Shown here piece after piece: positions 1 to 8,832 of a stretch of DNA of 64,000 nt. Within the stretch, counting starts at the first letter, position 1; the number at the start of each line of letters is the position of its first letter. The notes beneath the pieces are model-generated. The model saw only the letters and a list, made by a program, of their open reading frames with translations. It was not told where the DNA came from and ran no database searches. The DNA comes from an uncultured Collinsella sp. Lineage in GTDB: Bacteria > Actinomycetota > Coriobacteriia > Coriobacteriales > Coriobacteriaceae. The DNA lies in the NCBI GenBank assembly GCA_959026725.1, contig CAUFMG010000012.1:1-64000 (forward strand). The letters are read 5' to 3'. The position numbers were made by a program, and so were the translations under genes.

Positions 1-149
1 CAGAAAATGCAGCAATAGTCTGCCGGTGCTAACGAGCGAGCCTTCTCGTCTGCCTGGGTGGTCCATTTTGGGCCACATGGGTATGGGCATGTGCCTGCTT
101 GCTCGACATACTTAATGTCGACAGCCCCTGTGCAAAGGAGGACGTTTCC

Positions 150-1487
150 ATGGACGAGATGTTTGCCATTAAATGTCAAAACTGCGGCGGCCCTATGTAC
201 TCGCACCAGGCTAAGCGCAGCTTTGAGTGCGCCTATTGCGGCACGGTCGTTCCGTGGCAGGCTGATGCGGGGGAGCCCAAGAGCGCCCTGGGCATTCGCC
301 ATACGCCGCTGACGGTGGTGGATGGACTGCTCAAGCTCACGCATGTGTCGCAACTCGAGCGCCCGGAGGACCCGGACTGGTATTTCTTCAATTCGCACTG
401 GCGCAATCAGTCGGTCCTGGAACATCTGCTGTGGGAGGATCGCGGCACGGCGCAGGAGTTCCAAGAGGCCACGCATGTGAGTATTCCTTGCCCCTTCTGT
501 GGTGCGTCCTTTGAGGGCGAGTCGACCCAGCGCGTGTTTGAGTGCCCGTCCTGCGGCAACAAGATCGGCATTGCCGACCTGCTCAAGCCGGGGACGTTTA
601 GCAAGCGTCTGACCATGGGCGTGGGTGCGGAGTATGTGCCGGATCAGGGTATTCCCTGCGAAATCTCGCCGCAGCAGGCACGTGCCAACGCGCTGCAGCT
701 GGTGCGCCAGTACCCGGATGCCTTTGCCGGGCACGACGTGGAAGATGCGATCCAAAACGACATGATGCTCTTCTATTTCCCCATGGCGCTGGCGGACCTG
801 CGCATGATGGCGAGCTTCCCGGGCAAGGGCCTGAGCAAGGAAACCCTGGTGTACTACGAGGTGCTCGACTGGGCATACCCCAGGGCAAACTACCTGGACG
901 TTCGCCTCATGGGCATTTTGGAGCCGTGGGACTTTTCCAAGGTCGGTCCGTTCGATCCCGCCATGCAGGAAGGCGACTTCCGCGTCGTCTCCGTCGATGC
1001 ATCTACCAAGGACCAGGTGGTCATTGATAAGTTGGCGCTCGACGTTGCGGGCAACGATGCCGAGGCCGTACTGGGGCTCAATAAAAAGAGCATCCGAACC
1101 TGGGCGCGCAAGGCCCGCAAGCATAAGGATGGCCTGGTGATGGTGCCGGTCTACTTTGTCGATCGTCCGGCGACGGACAGCCGCGATGGCGAGCAGGTGC
1201 GCATTGCCGTAAACGGACAGACGGGCCGCGCGGCCGCGGTGGTGTTTAGTGACAAGCGCGAAACGCACGTCGTGGCGCCGCTCAATCCGAGTCTGCATCT
1301 GTCCGGTGAGAGCACCGTGCATGCCACGCCCATCGAGGTCAAATACGTTAAGTCGCCGTTTCTGTACCAGATCGTGCGCCGTGGAGGCGGCGAGCAACCG
1401 CGCCAGGTTGCAGCGGTTGCCGAGGGTTCCTACCGAGAGGAGAAGCCCAAACGCAAGGGCTTGTTCGCTGCGATCTTTGGGAAGTAG
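150..1487 (+). CDS. Double zinc-ribbon protein of unknown function (445 aa)
   Basis: The start is the ATG at 150, which follows an AAAGGAGG ribosome binding site; an in-frame upstream start at 99 lacks one. The N-terminus carries two CxxC pairs (C9/C12 and C27/C30), and a second ribbon of the same kind (CPFC and CPSC) lies near residues 110-130, so two zinc-binding ribbons are likely. The remaining 300 residues show no motif I recognise and no membrane segment. The C-terminus is basic (KPKRKGLFAAIFGK). The arrangement resembles cytoplasmic TFIIB-type zinc-ribbon proteins of Gram-positive bacteria. Function is unknown. It is transcribed alone, away from its right-hand neighbour. Confidence 0.8.
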   Translation: MDEMFAIKCQNCGGPMYSHQAKRSFECAYCGTVVPWQADAGEPKSALGIRHTPLTVVDGLLKLTHVSQLERPEDPDWYFFNSHWRNQSVLEHLLWEDRGTAQEFQEATHVSIPCPFCGASFEGESTQRVFECPSCGNKIGIADLLKPGTFSKRLTMGVGAEYVPDQGIPCEISPQQARANALQLVRQYPDAFAGHDVEDAIQNDMMLFYFPMALADLRMMASFPGKGLSKETLVYYEVLDWAYPRANYLDVRLMGILEPWDFSKVGPFDPAMQEGDFRVVSVDASTKDQVVIDKLALDVAGNDAEAVLGLNKKSIRTWARKARKHKDGLVMVPVYFVDRPATDSRDGEQVRIAVNGQTGRAAAVVFSDKRETHVVAPLNPSLHLSGESTVHATPIEVKYVKSPFLYQIVRRGGGEQPRQVAAVAEGSYREEKPKRKGLFAAIFGK

Positions 1488-1544
1488 GGAAGCGCAGCAT
1501 GGGACGGCTCGCAGGCATGCGGGCTGCCGTCCGATAGTTTGGCA

Positions 1545-1706
1545 GGGGGTAGATGTAAATAAACGGTGGAGCGGCTGCAAAAGAGCCGCCTCGCTGGGCA
1601 AAATCAGGTTGTGCCGCGGAACCCGCTCCTCAGTTAGTCACACTTCGGAAGCGCGGGCAACGCAGACGCAAGTGTCTTAAGGGCCGGCTGCAACCGGCCC
1701 TTTTCT
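1545..1706 (+). ncRNA. Candidate structured RNA ending in an intrinsic terminator
   Basis: This gene-free stretch between the zinc-ribbon gene and the convergent DUF1016 gene is rich in strong hairpins. They are GCGGCT/AGCCGC at 1571-1589, GCGG/CCGC at 1616-1626, ACACTT/AAGTGT at 1640-1675, and a GC-rich terminator GGGCCGG/CCGGCCC at 1681-1700 followed by TTTT. No frame here looks coding. No plus-strand gene follows, so a leader or riboswitch role is unlikely and a free-standing small RNA is the better guess. I compared it mentally with 6S, SRP, tmRNA, cobalamin, SAM and c-di-GMP consensus cores and found no convincing match. It could also be only the 3' UTR of the zinc-ribbon gene. Nothing else is seen up to 1882. 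Confidence 0.4.
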
Positions 1707-1882
1707 GTGGCAGCCAATGGGCCCACATCAGACGAAGGTCGCGTTTTTGCCTGTCAGGTCACGCTCGCCAGCCACGGCTAGAATGTCGTTGCCGGCGTCC
1801 ATGACCGGTATTGTTTCGTAGCGTGCGCCTCAACCGCGGGTGCGCCTGCGACGGCTGCGGTGGTTTCGGTCGCAACGTGCTG

Positions 1883-2935
1883 CTACCCTTGCGTTTCGCC
1901 ATTAGTCGCTTCGTTGATGGCGCGGTACTCGGCACTCAGCTCGCGCGCCAGCTCTTCCTTGCTTGGAAGATACGGCAGGTATTTGGCGGTAAACACTTGG
2001 TCGTTGTCTTCGGGCAGCGTGTACTCGACGATCGAATCGCTTTTGTCCGCGCAGAGCACGATGCCTATGGGCGGATTGTCGCCTTCGTTCATGAGCTCAC
2101 GCGTGTAGTAGTTCACATACATTTGCATCTGGCCCAGGTCCTGATGCGTAAGGTCATCGGTCTTAAGGTCGATGAGCACGAAGCAGCGCATCAGATAGTT
2201 GTAAAAAACAAGGTCAATATAGAAATGGCGTCCATCAAAGGTGATGCGCTTTTGGCGCGCCTCGAAAGCGAAGCCACGGCCAAGCTCCAGCAGGAACTTC
2301 TGAAGATGCGTGATGAGCGCCTGCTCTAGATCGCTCTCGCGAAACGTAGCATCGTCCGAGAAACCTAAAAACTCCAGTACATATGGGTCGCGGATGATAT
2401 CCTCGGGGCGACGAGCCGGGGCGCTCTCTTGGATTTCCTGGGTGACGGCCTCTTTGTCCTTGCTGGCAAGTAGGCGCTCGCGGAACATGGTGTTGATCTG
2501 GCGTTCGAGCTGACGCGTGCTCCAGCGAGAATCGGCGCATTCGTTCATGTACCAGGTGCGAGCTTCGGGGTCAGGAATGCGTATTAACCTGCGGTAATGT
2601 GTCCAGCTCAATTCGGGACGCAGTGAGTCCCGAATTGGAAATGCAAGATAGAACTGACGCATTTTGCGCAGCTCTCTTGCTTCAAAACTTTTACCAAAAT
2701 CCTTGGTAAGTCTGATTGCGAGGGCCTTGAGCAGCGCCTCTCCATACTTGGCGCGCCCCTCTCCGCCCTGTTCATCAACAATACTCTTGCCGATCTCCCA
2801 ATATGCCTCAACCATCGCAAAGTTAACGGCGGTATAGGCCTTGTCGCGAGCGGCGTTGAGAATCGAGGAGACCTGCTTGTAAAAACCTTCGGGCACGATT
2901 GCCGATTCTCCACGGTTTACCAGTTCGCCCATCAC
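1883..2935 (-). CDS. DUF1016 / YhcG-type PDDEXK nuclease-domain protein
   Basis: The 350-residue protein matches the DUF1016 (YhcG) family in length and layout. An N-terminal helical domain (about 1-170) holds the family-typical stretch around GKSIVDEQGGEGRAKYG and SWTHYRRL. A C-terminal PD-(D/E)XK-like domain carries FYIDLVFYN and, 25 residues on, VLIDLK, giving the acidic and D-x-K active-site positions. The start is a GTG at 2935 with an AAAGGAAAG ribosome binding site upstream. Family members occur singly or beside type I restriction systems; no restriction genes are visible here, so this is a solitary copy. DNA substrate and biological role are unproven. Confidence 0.88.
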   Translation of the reverse strand: MMGELVNRGESAIVPEGFYKQVSSILNAARDKAYTAVNFAMVEAYWEIGKSIVDEQGGEGRAKYGEALLKALAIRLTKDFGKSFEARELRKMRQFYLAFPIRDSLRPELSWTHYRRLIRIPDPEARTWYMNECADSRWSTRQLERQINTMFRERLLASKDKEAVTQEIQESAPARRPEDIIRDPYVLEFLGFSDDATFRESDLEQALITHLQKFLLELGRGFAFEARQKRITFDGRHFYIDLVFYNYLMRCFVLIDLKTDDLTHQDLGQMQMYVNYYTRELMNEGDNPPIGIVLCADKSDSIVEYTLPEDNDQVFTAKYLPYLPSKEELARELSAEYRAINEATNGETQG

Positions 2936-3099
2936 TGTCGCCCCACTTTCCTTTTGTGGAATGCGTCTTTATCGCATTTAGTTTAAAGCCTCGCGCGGAC
3001 ACGAATTGCTGTGCTGTCTGACATCTTCGCATGGGGCCTTGCGGTGACTAAAATGTGACCATAGAGGCAGTTTTAGCGAATCCCACGGGAGTGACGCGT

Positions 3100-3369
3100 A
3101 TGGACAATAACACGCTGCTATTCCAGGACAAAGGTTCGGGTAGGTATAAAGACGTCAAGATCTACCCCAACCGTATTGAGGTGCTCAAGAAGGGCACTTT
3201 TGGTGGCAAGCACACCGAGATTGTCTATCTTAAGGACATTACGGGGGTCAACAGGATCAAGGGCCGCGATGTTTTTCTGCGTAACAGGCTGTTGACTGCT
3301 TGTGTTTTTAGCCTGAGCAGCCGTGCGAAGGCCCAGGAGTTTGTTAACGCGCTGAACATGGTGATGTAG
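3100..3369 (+). CDS. Small PH-like domain protein (89 aa)
   Basis: I place the start at the ATG at 3100, preceded by GGGAG, rather than the GTG at 3055. The product is short and beta-rich, with alternating hydrophobic strands (YKDVKIYPNRIEVLKKG, KHTEIVYLKDITGV) and a closing helix (AKAQEFVNALNMV). This is the pattern of a single bacterial PH-like domain. There is no signal peptide or membrane segment. It stands alone between divergent and convergent neighbours. The assignment rests on predicted fold only; ligand and function are unknown. Confidence 0.6.
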   Translation: MDNNTLLFQDKGSGRYKDVKIYPNRIEVLKKGTFGGKHTEIVYLKDITGVNRIKGRDVFLRNRLLTACVFSLSSRAKAQEFVNALNMVM

Positions 3370-3401
3370 CCTATGGCGGCGTTTGGGCCAAGGTAAAAAT
3401 C

Positions 3402-3431
3402 GGGGGCACAGAACGGTGTCCTGCGCCCCCC
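3402..3431 (-). terminator. Intrinsic terminator after the PI-PLC-type gene
   Basis: GGGGGC at 3402-3407 pairs with GCCCCC at 3425-3430. Read on the minus strand, the hairpin is followed by GATTTTTACC. It lies about 35 bp beyond the stop codon of the minus-strand surface-protein gene. On the plus strand no T-run follows. Confidence 0.7.
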
Positions 3432-3463
3432 ATTGAGTCGATGTGTCTAAAAGGCCGGCTTGC

Positions 3464-5950
3464 CTATTCGCTACCGTCCCCAGCGTTTTCGCGGTCGTTG
3501 GCAAGCATTGCCGCGCCGGCGACCGTTGTCGCTACGGCGGCGGCAGCGAGCCCGGCGGCAATGCCGGAGCCGTCGCCCGTGTCGGCGAGTTTTCCGCCCG
3601 AGTTCTTGCCCTTGTTGCCCTTACCGTTCTTATCAGCGCTGCCTGCGTTGGAACCCGTGCCACCGTCGGTGCCGGTGCCGCCTGCACTGCTCGAGGCCGC
3701 TACGGTAAAGCTCGCGGCTCCGTCATTAGCAAGCTTGTAGTTTTGCGCCGCGTCGCCCAAAAGACCGTTCGCGCGCACCCAGTACGTTCCCGCGGTAAAT
3801 GCCTCGCCCTCGACCATTGCCGTGCCCGGAGCGCCGTCCGCGTCGTGCACAAACTCGAGCTGAGCCGTGCAGGCATCGTTTTCGAGTTTGCCCTCGAGCA
3901 GCGCCGCGACCTTTGTGCGCACATCCTCGCCGGCCTTAAGGCCTTCGAGCCCCTCAAAGTGGGGTGTCAGTGCGCGCGGATCGATATCGATGGGCACGGA
4001 TCCCTGCAGCCCCGTAACGGTCTCGTTGCCCAAGGCGTCGACATCCACGTATTCGATGGTAAACGCATGGCCCGAAGCCGCCACGTTGAGTACGTTGCTG
4101 CTGTCGACAAGGCGGAAATGGCCCTCGCCAACGGTCTTGCCATCCTGGAGCGAGGCATCGCTCAGCGAGTCGCCGTACGTCATGCGCATGCGGGTCGGGA
4201 GGCAGCACGAAGCCGACTGCGTGTGCTTCGTATCGTAATTGTAATTGCGCTGGTAGATGCTCCGGGCCAGCGCCGCATCAACAAAGTCGGATGCGATGAT
4301 GCCAATGTGCTTGAGGTAATCTGACTTTGTATCCTCGGTGCCGCTGGGATTGATGTACGGGCTCTTATACAGATGCTCGTTGACTACTCGTGCCGAGGTA
4401 AAAGGATTGCCTCCGTGCGACAAGCCCGTGCAGCTGGTGTAGTTGATAGACCAGCAACGCTCCTGGACTTGCACCTCGGCCCCGGCATCGTCCACGACGT
4501 CCACCTTGTTGCACGTGCGCCCGGTCGTTTCCTTCAGCGCATTATCGACCCAGCTGAGCTTGTCGGTTCCCGTGAGTTTGTACTTGTCCTGGGCATATAC
4601 CTTGGTGCAATAGGGCTCTTCATTGCCCGTTTCCCCTATGGCTTCAAATCCCCGCGCGTCTTGGACGAGACACATCGACTGCCCGGAATGCACCTTGATC
4701 TTGTCATCCCATTGGGTGAGGTCGAGGCCCCACGTGTGGCCGCTTACGCTGTTGCCGGCGAGCCCAAATCGACGCAGCAGGACGATCTTTCCGCGCACCT
4801 CGCCCAGCGTGGGGACGTGGCTCGACGTGTAGAACAGGTTGGGGTTATCGGCCATAACCTTGGCGAAGGCCGTCGTTATGCTTTCGTCGGTAGCCTCATC
4901 GTTGCCGCGCGATGCGAGCATGATGAGCGCTTCTGACGGGTTTTCGTTCAAAAACGTTTTGAAGTACCCGATGACATCGGAGAGATGCAGATAGTTCCCG
5001 TCTTTTTTGAGTAGGTAGAAAATCCCGTGGTCGATGCCGGGGTCATCGCCCTTTCCGAGCCGGATATCAAAATAGCGAATGCCTTCGAGCAACTGCGTGG
5101 GAATGTAATCCTGCTGGCATTTTACTTGCGAGGATTGGGGCTCAGTGTCGTTGTCCACGCTGCAGGTGCCCGAATCGTGCGTACCCGGGATGCTCAGCTC
5201 GTCGAGGAACTTGTTGTCGTCGACGTATTTCATCCAACATGGTCCGTCGACGTAGCTGCTGTACGTGATCCAGTCGAGGCTGCTAACCGTGGCATCGTTC
5301 TTTTTCATGTCGTAACCGATAAGTTCGAGCTCCCACGGAATGCTCTTACTCTTATGGCAGATCTTATTGTTGTCCTGGTCTTCGCCGTTCGATTCTATTG
5401 CCAGGTACTTAATGTCTTTTTTCTCGGTTTCTTTCTCGACCGTGCGGTCTCGGATGATATAGGTTCCGTTTGATTGACGCTCGAACGCAAAAGCGCGGCT
5501 GGGCTTGTTGTCATACTCGCCGCCCCATACGTGGATGACCTTTCCATCTTTGTCAGAGTCGTCGTCGACCGACCAAATGCTGTAGCCCGTCTTTTTATGC
5601 TCTTCGAAATTGAGCAAGGTGCGGATAGCATACCAGTTTGTATCGTCATTCTTGGTCGTTACGTTCTCAAGGATGAGCTTGCTGGACGTGCCGTCGTTAA
5701 ACAGGTGGCAGACGTTGCCGCGAACGTTGCCGTCTTGGTTGACGCTCGCGGTGCGAAAATAGCCCGCGGGGCGAAGGCGAATGACGAAATTGTCGAGGCT
5801 GTCCGACGGTGCGGGTGTGTTGTCTGCAAATGCCGCTCGCAGGGGAATGCCCGGCGCTGCGGTTTCGGGCAGGCTTGCAAGTGGTGACAACGCCGCAAGC
5901 CCTAGGCCCAGCGTAAATGCTCGGCGGCTGATGGCATGGTGTTCGGTCAT
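3464..5950 (-). CDS. Secreted, wall-anchored PI-PLC X-domain protein
   Basis: This 828-residue exported enzyme starts with a Tat-like signal (SRRAFTLGLGLAAL). Residues 55-215 look like a ricin-type or beta-trefoil carbohydrate-binding region. Residues about 245-450 form a phosphatidylinositol-specific phospholipase C X domain: SIPGTHDSGT contains the first catalytic His (258), GIRYFDIRLG follows, and DHGIFYLL supplies the second His (308). Further beta-sandwich sequence leads to a Ser/Gly/Thr-rich stalk and a C-terminal LADTG sequence (about residue 788), a hydrophobic helix and a short tail. That resembles a sortase signal with LADTG in place of LPXTG, although the tail is acidic rather than basic. 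The ATG follows GGAGAA. Such enzymes cleave phosphoinositide or GPI-type lipids; the real substrate is unknown. It is monocistronic. Confidence 0.85.
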   Translation of the reverse strand: MTEHHAISRRAFTLGLGLAALSPLASLPETAAPGIPLRAAFADNTPAPSDSLDNFVIRLRPAGYFRTASVNQDGNVRGNVCHLFNDGTSSKLILENVTTKNDDTNWYAIRTLLNFEEHKKTGYSIWSVDDDSDKDGKVIHVWGGEYDNKPSRAFAFERQSNGTYIIRDRTVEKETEKKDIKYLAIESNGEDQDNNKICHKSKSIPWELELIGYDMKKNDATVSSLDWITYSSYVDGPCWMKYVDDNKFLDELSIPGTHDSGTCSVDNDTEPQSSQVKCQQDYIPTQLLEGIRYFDIRLGKGDDPGIDHGIFYLLKKDGNYLHLSDVIGYFKTFLNENPSEALIMLASRGNDEATDESITTAFAKVMADNPNLFYTSSHVPTLGEVRGKIVLLRRFGLAGNSVSGHTWGLDLTQWDDKIKVHSGQSMCLVQDARGFEAIGETGNEEPYCTKVYAQDKYKLTGTDKLSWVDNALKETTGRTCNKVDVVDDAGAEVQVQERCWSINYTSCTGLSHGGNPFTSARVVNEHLYKSPYINPSGTEDTKSDYLKHIGIIASDFVDAALARSIYQRNYNYDTKHTQSASCCLPTRMRMTYGDSLSDASLQDGKTVGEGHFRLVDSSNVLNVAASGHAFTIEYVDVDALGNETVTGLQGSVPIDIDPRALTPHFEGLEGLKAGEDVRTKVAALLEGKLENDACTAQLEFVHDADGAPGTAMVEGEAFTAGTYWVRANGLLGDAAQNYKLANDGAASFTVAASSSAGGTGTDGGTGSNAGSADKNGKGNKGKNSGGKLADTGDGSGIAAGLAAAAVATTVAGAAMLANDRENAGDGSE

Positions 5951-6157
5951 AACTTCTCCATTCGCAGAGTGCGGTTATGCGATAGTTTTGGTCACTATAC
6001 TGCCCAGATGTTTAAAGATGCTGGTTTAATTGTCTGCGCGGCGCAATAAATCGGTGGGCGGACGTGTTGGGGTGTTTGTCGTTTTCGTACTGTTGCCACA
6101 TTTGGGGCGGTTCCGGCGTCCGGCATCCTCGCGTTCGTCGGCTACAGGCATAAGAAA

Positions 6158-6183
6158 GGGAGGGTCGGTTTACCGGCCCTCCC
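6158..6183 (-). terminator. Terminator hairpin after the lipoprotein gene
   Basis: GGGAGGGTCGG at 6158-6168 pairs with CCGGCCCTCCC at 6173-6183 around a TTTA loop. On the minus strand CTTTCTTATG follows. It lies about 70 bp past the lipoprotein stop codon. The rest of the 5951-6255 gap shows only a weak TATAGT-like box for the PI-PLC gene near 5994-5999. Confidence 0.65.
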
Positions 6184-6255
6184 TGGGTACGAAGCGCTGG
6201 GGTACCGTCGCTTGTTTGCACTGCGACCGTGTTTCCCGTTGCGCTCGCCAGTCGC

Positions 6256-6849
6256 TTAGCGCTTGATCTCGATATCGTCGAGCTTGACGTCCATGGCCTC
6301 GGTCTTGGCCTCGGCGATGTCGTCGGCAAATTCCAGAGACTTCATCATGGTCTCGACGGCGTCCTTGTGTTCCTCGACGTTGTCGATGCGCACATACACA
6401 CTGCCACCGTCAACGTCGGTGAAGTACTCGGTCGTCACGCCGCCCGAGTGCGTAAAGTAGGCACTGCGCCAGGTCTTGCCGTTGTACTTAACGGGATCGC
6501 TCTCGGTCCATCCGGAGTTGGCCTTCCACTTTGCCTCGTAGTCGAACAGCTCGTCGGCGTTCTTGTCAGAGTCGAAGACGGGGATGAAGCGGTCGCTGGC
6601 GTGCTCGCTCTCGGTGAACTTAAACTGGGCCCTGTCGGCGGTGTCGCCGGCAACGTCGGTGATCTCGACTCCCTCGGGAACCTCGACCTTAAACCAAATG
6701 AAGTCGGTCCTCATATCCACGGCTGGCTTTTCTGCGCCGCCGCCACCGCCACTGCCGGTAGCGCCGCCGCTTCCGCCGCAACCCACCAGGGCAACCGCGG
6801 CAAAGAGACTGATGCAGAGGGTGAGAATCGCAAAGGCCTTCTTTTTCAT
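6256..6849 (-). CDS. Lipoprotein of unknown function (197 aa)
   Basis: The protein begins MKKKAFAILTLCISLFAAVALVGC, a classic lipoprotein signal whose lipobox LVGC places the lipidated Cys at residue 24. A Gly/Ser-rich linker follows, then a soluble extracellular domain of about 150 residues (KVEVPEGVEITDV, YFTDVDGGSVYVRID) with no enzyme motif I can recognise. A strong AGGAGG precedes the ATG. It is expected to be tethered to the outer face of the membrane. It is transcribed alone, with its own terminator, and there is no transporter next to it that would suggest a substrate-binding role. Confidence 0.85.
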   Translation of the reverse strand: MKKKAFAILTLCISLFAAVALVGCGGSGGATGSGGGGGAEKPAVDMRTDFIWFKVEVPEGVEITDVAGDTADRAQFKFTESEHASDRFIPVFDSDKNADELFDYEAKWKANSGWTESDPVKYNGKTWRSAYFTHSGGVTTEYFTDVDGGSVYVRIDNVEEHKDAVETMMKSLEFADDIAEAKTEAMDVKLDDIEIKR

Positions 6850-7306
6850 GGTCGTGTCCTCCTCGATCTGTAACCGCCCATGGATTACCTGCCTTTACTG
6901 TACGCGTGGACGGCTCCTTCGGGTGGGCCATGTGTCCCATTCTGAGGGCCGGATTTGCGCCGTTAAGTGGCAATATGCGCGGGTCCAAAAGAGGGGAGGG
7001 CCGGTGCTGGCTCTCCCCGGGGTGAGGTGTCCGTTGTTTTAAAGGGGCGCGTGTACGCGGGCGTTGCCCCAACAGGTTCCTTGTTTATAGATATGTCCCA
7101 GTTTGTGACGTCCGGAAGTCTCGAAAGGTGGGCCATGTGTTCCATGTTTGCGGTGCCGACGCCTATCGTTCGTCATAGAAATCCGCGATGGCCAGGTGCG
7201 CTGACGCTTGAGTACTTATGGGCTAGACTTAGCACCATTATGTGATCGATGCGGTCGGTCGGCGGTTGCCACCCGACCGACGCATACGACTTGAAGGTGC
7301 ATGCGT
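6850..7306. other. Intergenic region with an orphan hairpin and a short direct repeat
   Basis: No convincing gene is present in this 457 bp gap. A 10 bp hairpin at 6993-7018 (GGGGAGGGCC with GGCTCTCCCC) is followed on the minus strand by CTCTTTTGG, so it would terminate a minus-strand transcript, yet no minus-strand gene lies upstream of it. GGTGGGCCATGTG occurs twice, near 6925 and 7127, in the same orientation. The two together suggest a small unannotated RNA or a degenerate repeat, but neither is proven. Confidence 0.35.
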
Positions 7307-7939
7307 ATGAGCCAAGAGATGATGGACAAGACCTGCCGCGGGTTTGCCGAGGCGCTGGCCGCGCGCGAGCCGGTTCCCGGCGGTGGCAGCGCGAGCGCCT
7401 TTGTGGGCGCGCTGGGCGCCTCGCTGTGCGGAATGGTTGCCCGCTACGGTGCGACAAACCCTGCGCTTGCCGATCGCGCAGACGATCTGACGCGCGCGTT
7501 TGCCCAGGCAGACGAGTTGGCGCAGGAGCTTGTGGGTCTGGTCGCCGAGGACGTTCGTGCGTACGGCCAGGTGTCCGCTGCGTACGGTATTCCGCGTGAG
7601 GACCCGGCCCGACCGGCTGCGATTCAGGATGCGCTGCATGTGGCCGCTATGCCGCCGTATCGCATTATGGATGCCTGCGGGCGCGCACTGGCGCTGCTCG
7701 AGGACATGGCCGACAAGGGTTCGCGTCAGCTGCTGTCCGATGTGGCGTGCGGCGCCGTATTCTGCCGCGCCGCCATGCAGGGCGCGAGCTTGACGCTCTT
7801 TGCGAACACCACGTCTATGAAGGATCGTGCACGCGCCGAGGAGCTCGAGGCGGCGTGTGATGAGTTGCTCGACACATGGTTGCCGCGCGCCGATGCGCTG
7901 GCGCGCCGCGCCTCCGACGCTGCAAGAAAGAGGGGATAG
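7307..7939 (+). CDS. Cyclodeaminase/cyclohydrolase family protein (FTCD-C type)
   Basis: The protein matches the formiminotransferase-cyclodeaminase C-terminal (FchA-like) family. The signature is an N-terminal PVPGGGSASAFVGALGASL stretch followed by an all-helical body and a conserved NTTSMKD segment. Related enzymes act on formimino- or methenyl-tetrahydrofolate. GAAGG at 7293-7297 is spaced best for the ATG at 7307; an alternative in-frame ATG lies at 7301. Two bases separate its stop from the folD start, so the two are co-transcribed and probably work in one folate one-carbon route. Length (about 210 residues) is normal for a free-standing member. Confidence 0.88.
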   Translation: MSQEMMDKTCRGFAEALAAREPVPGGGSASAFVGALGASLCGMVARYGATNPALADRADDLTRAFAQADELAQELVGLVAEDVRAYGQVSAAYGIPREDPARPAAIQDALHVAAMPPYRIMDACGRALALLEDMADKGSRQLLSDVACGAVFCRAAMQGASLTLFANTTSMKDRARAEELEAACDELLDTWLPRADALARRASDAARKRG

Positions 7940-7941
7940 CC

Positions 7942-8796
7942 ATGGCTGAGCTACTGAAGGGTGCTCCCGTCGCCCGCGCTTTGACTGAGGAGCTCGCTGC
8001 CCGCTGCGCTGCGCTGCGCGAACGCGGTGTTGTTCCGACGCTTGCTATCGTGCGTGTGGGTGAACGCGAGGACGACCTATCCTACGAGCGCGGCGCCCTT
8101 AAACGCTGCGAAAAGGTTGGCATCGAGGCGCGTCGCGTGTTGCTTCCTGCCGGTGTTTCGCAAGACGAGCTGTTGACGGCCATCGAGGACATCAATGCCG
8201 ACTCGGCCGTTCATGGCTGTCTGATGTTTCGCCCGCTGCCCGCCGGCCTTGACGAGAACGCCGTCGCCGCAGCGCTCGATCCCTCCAAGGACGTTGACTC
8301 CATGACGCCGGCTTCGCTGCTCACCACGCTTTCGGGGCGCGGCGAGGGTTTTGCCCCCTGCACAGCTGAAGCCGTGCTTGCTTTGCTGGATCATTACGGC
8401 GTTGAGCTGGACGGCGCCAAAGTTGCCGTGGTCGGACGCTCACTGGTAATTGGCCGCCCCGTTGCCGCCATGCTTACGGCGCGCAACGCAACCGTGACGA
8501 CGTGCCATACGCATACGCGCGATCTTGCCGCCGAGTGCTGTGCTGCCGACATTGTGGTTGCCGCCGTTGGACGCGCGCGCACGATTGGCGCAGATGCGGT
8601 CCGCGAGGACCAGGCGATTATCGATGTTGGCATTAATTGGGACGAAGCCGCTGGCAAGCTGGTCGGCGACGTCGATTTTGATGCCGCGGAGCCGGTTGTT
8701 GGCGCAATCACCCCCGTGCCGGGTGGCGTGGGCGCCGTGACGACAGCAATTCTCGCCAAGCACGTGATCGAGGCGGCTGAGCGCGCGGTAAAATAG
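7942..8796 (+). CDS. folD: Bifunctional methylenetetrahydrofolate dehydrogenase/cyclohydrolase
   Basis: FolD interconverts 5,10-methylene-, methenyl- and 10-formyl-tetrahydrofolate in the cytoplasm using NADP. The 284-residue length is typical. The catalytic region contains YERGALKRCEKVGIEARR (family Y-x3-K), the substrate motif MFRPLPAGLDE, and the C-terminal Rossmann part has VVGRSLVIGRPVAAML and PVPGGVGAVTTAIL, the FolD signature. The ATG at 7942 follows AGAGGGGATAGCC; the long upstream in-frame extension overlaps the preceding gene and is not used. It is the second gene of a two-gene operon and ends at a strong terminator inside repeat G1. Confidence 0.96.
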   Translation: MAELLKGAPVARALTEELAARCAALRERGVVPTLAIVRVGEREDDLSYERGALKRCEKVGIEARRVLLPAGVSQDELLTAIEDINADSAVHGCLMFRPLPAGLDENAVAAALDPSKDVDSMTPASLLTTLSGRGEGFAPCTAEAVLALLDHYGVELDGAKVAVVGRSLVIGRPVAAMLTARNATVTTCHTHTRDLAAECCAADIVVAAVGRARTIGADAVREDQAIIDVGINWDEAAGKLVGDVDFDAAEPVVGAITPVPGGVGAVTTAILAKHVIEAAERAVK

Positions 8797-8832
8797 GCGT
8801 TTGGAGGCTGTTTAGGGGGTTGGTTAGATACC

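Noticed and set aside
1545..1706. Identification of the structured region as a cobalamin, SAM or c-di-GMP riboswitch, or as SRP or 6S RNA
   Set aside because: Core consensus elements of these families could not be matched, and no plus-strand gene follows.
1728..1802. 24-codon minus-strand frame after the DUF1016 gene (starts MDAGNDILAVAGERDL)
   Set aside because: It looks like possible protein sequence but is too short and has no ribosome binding site.
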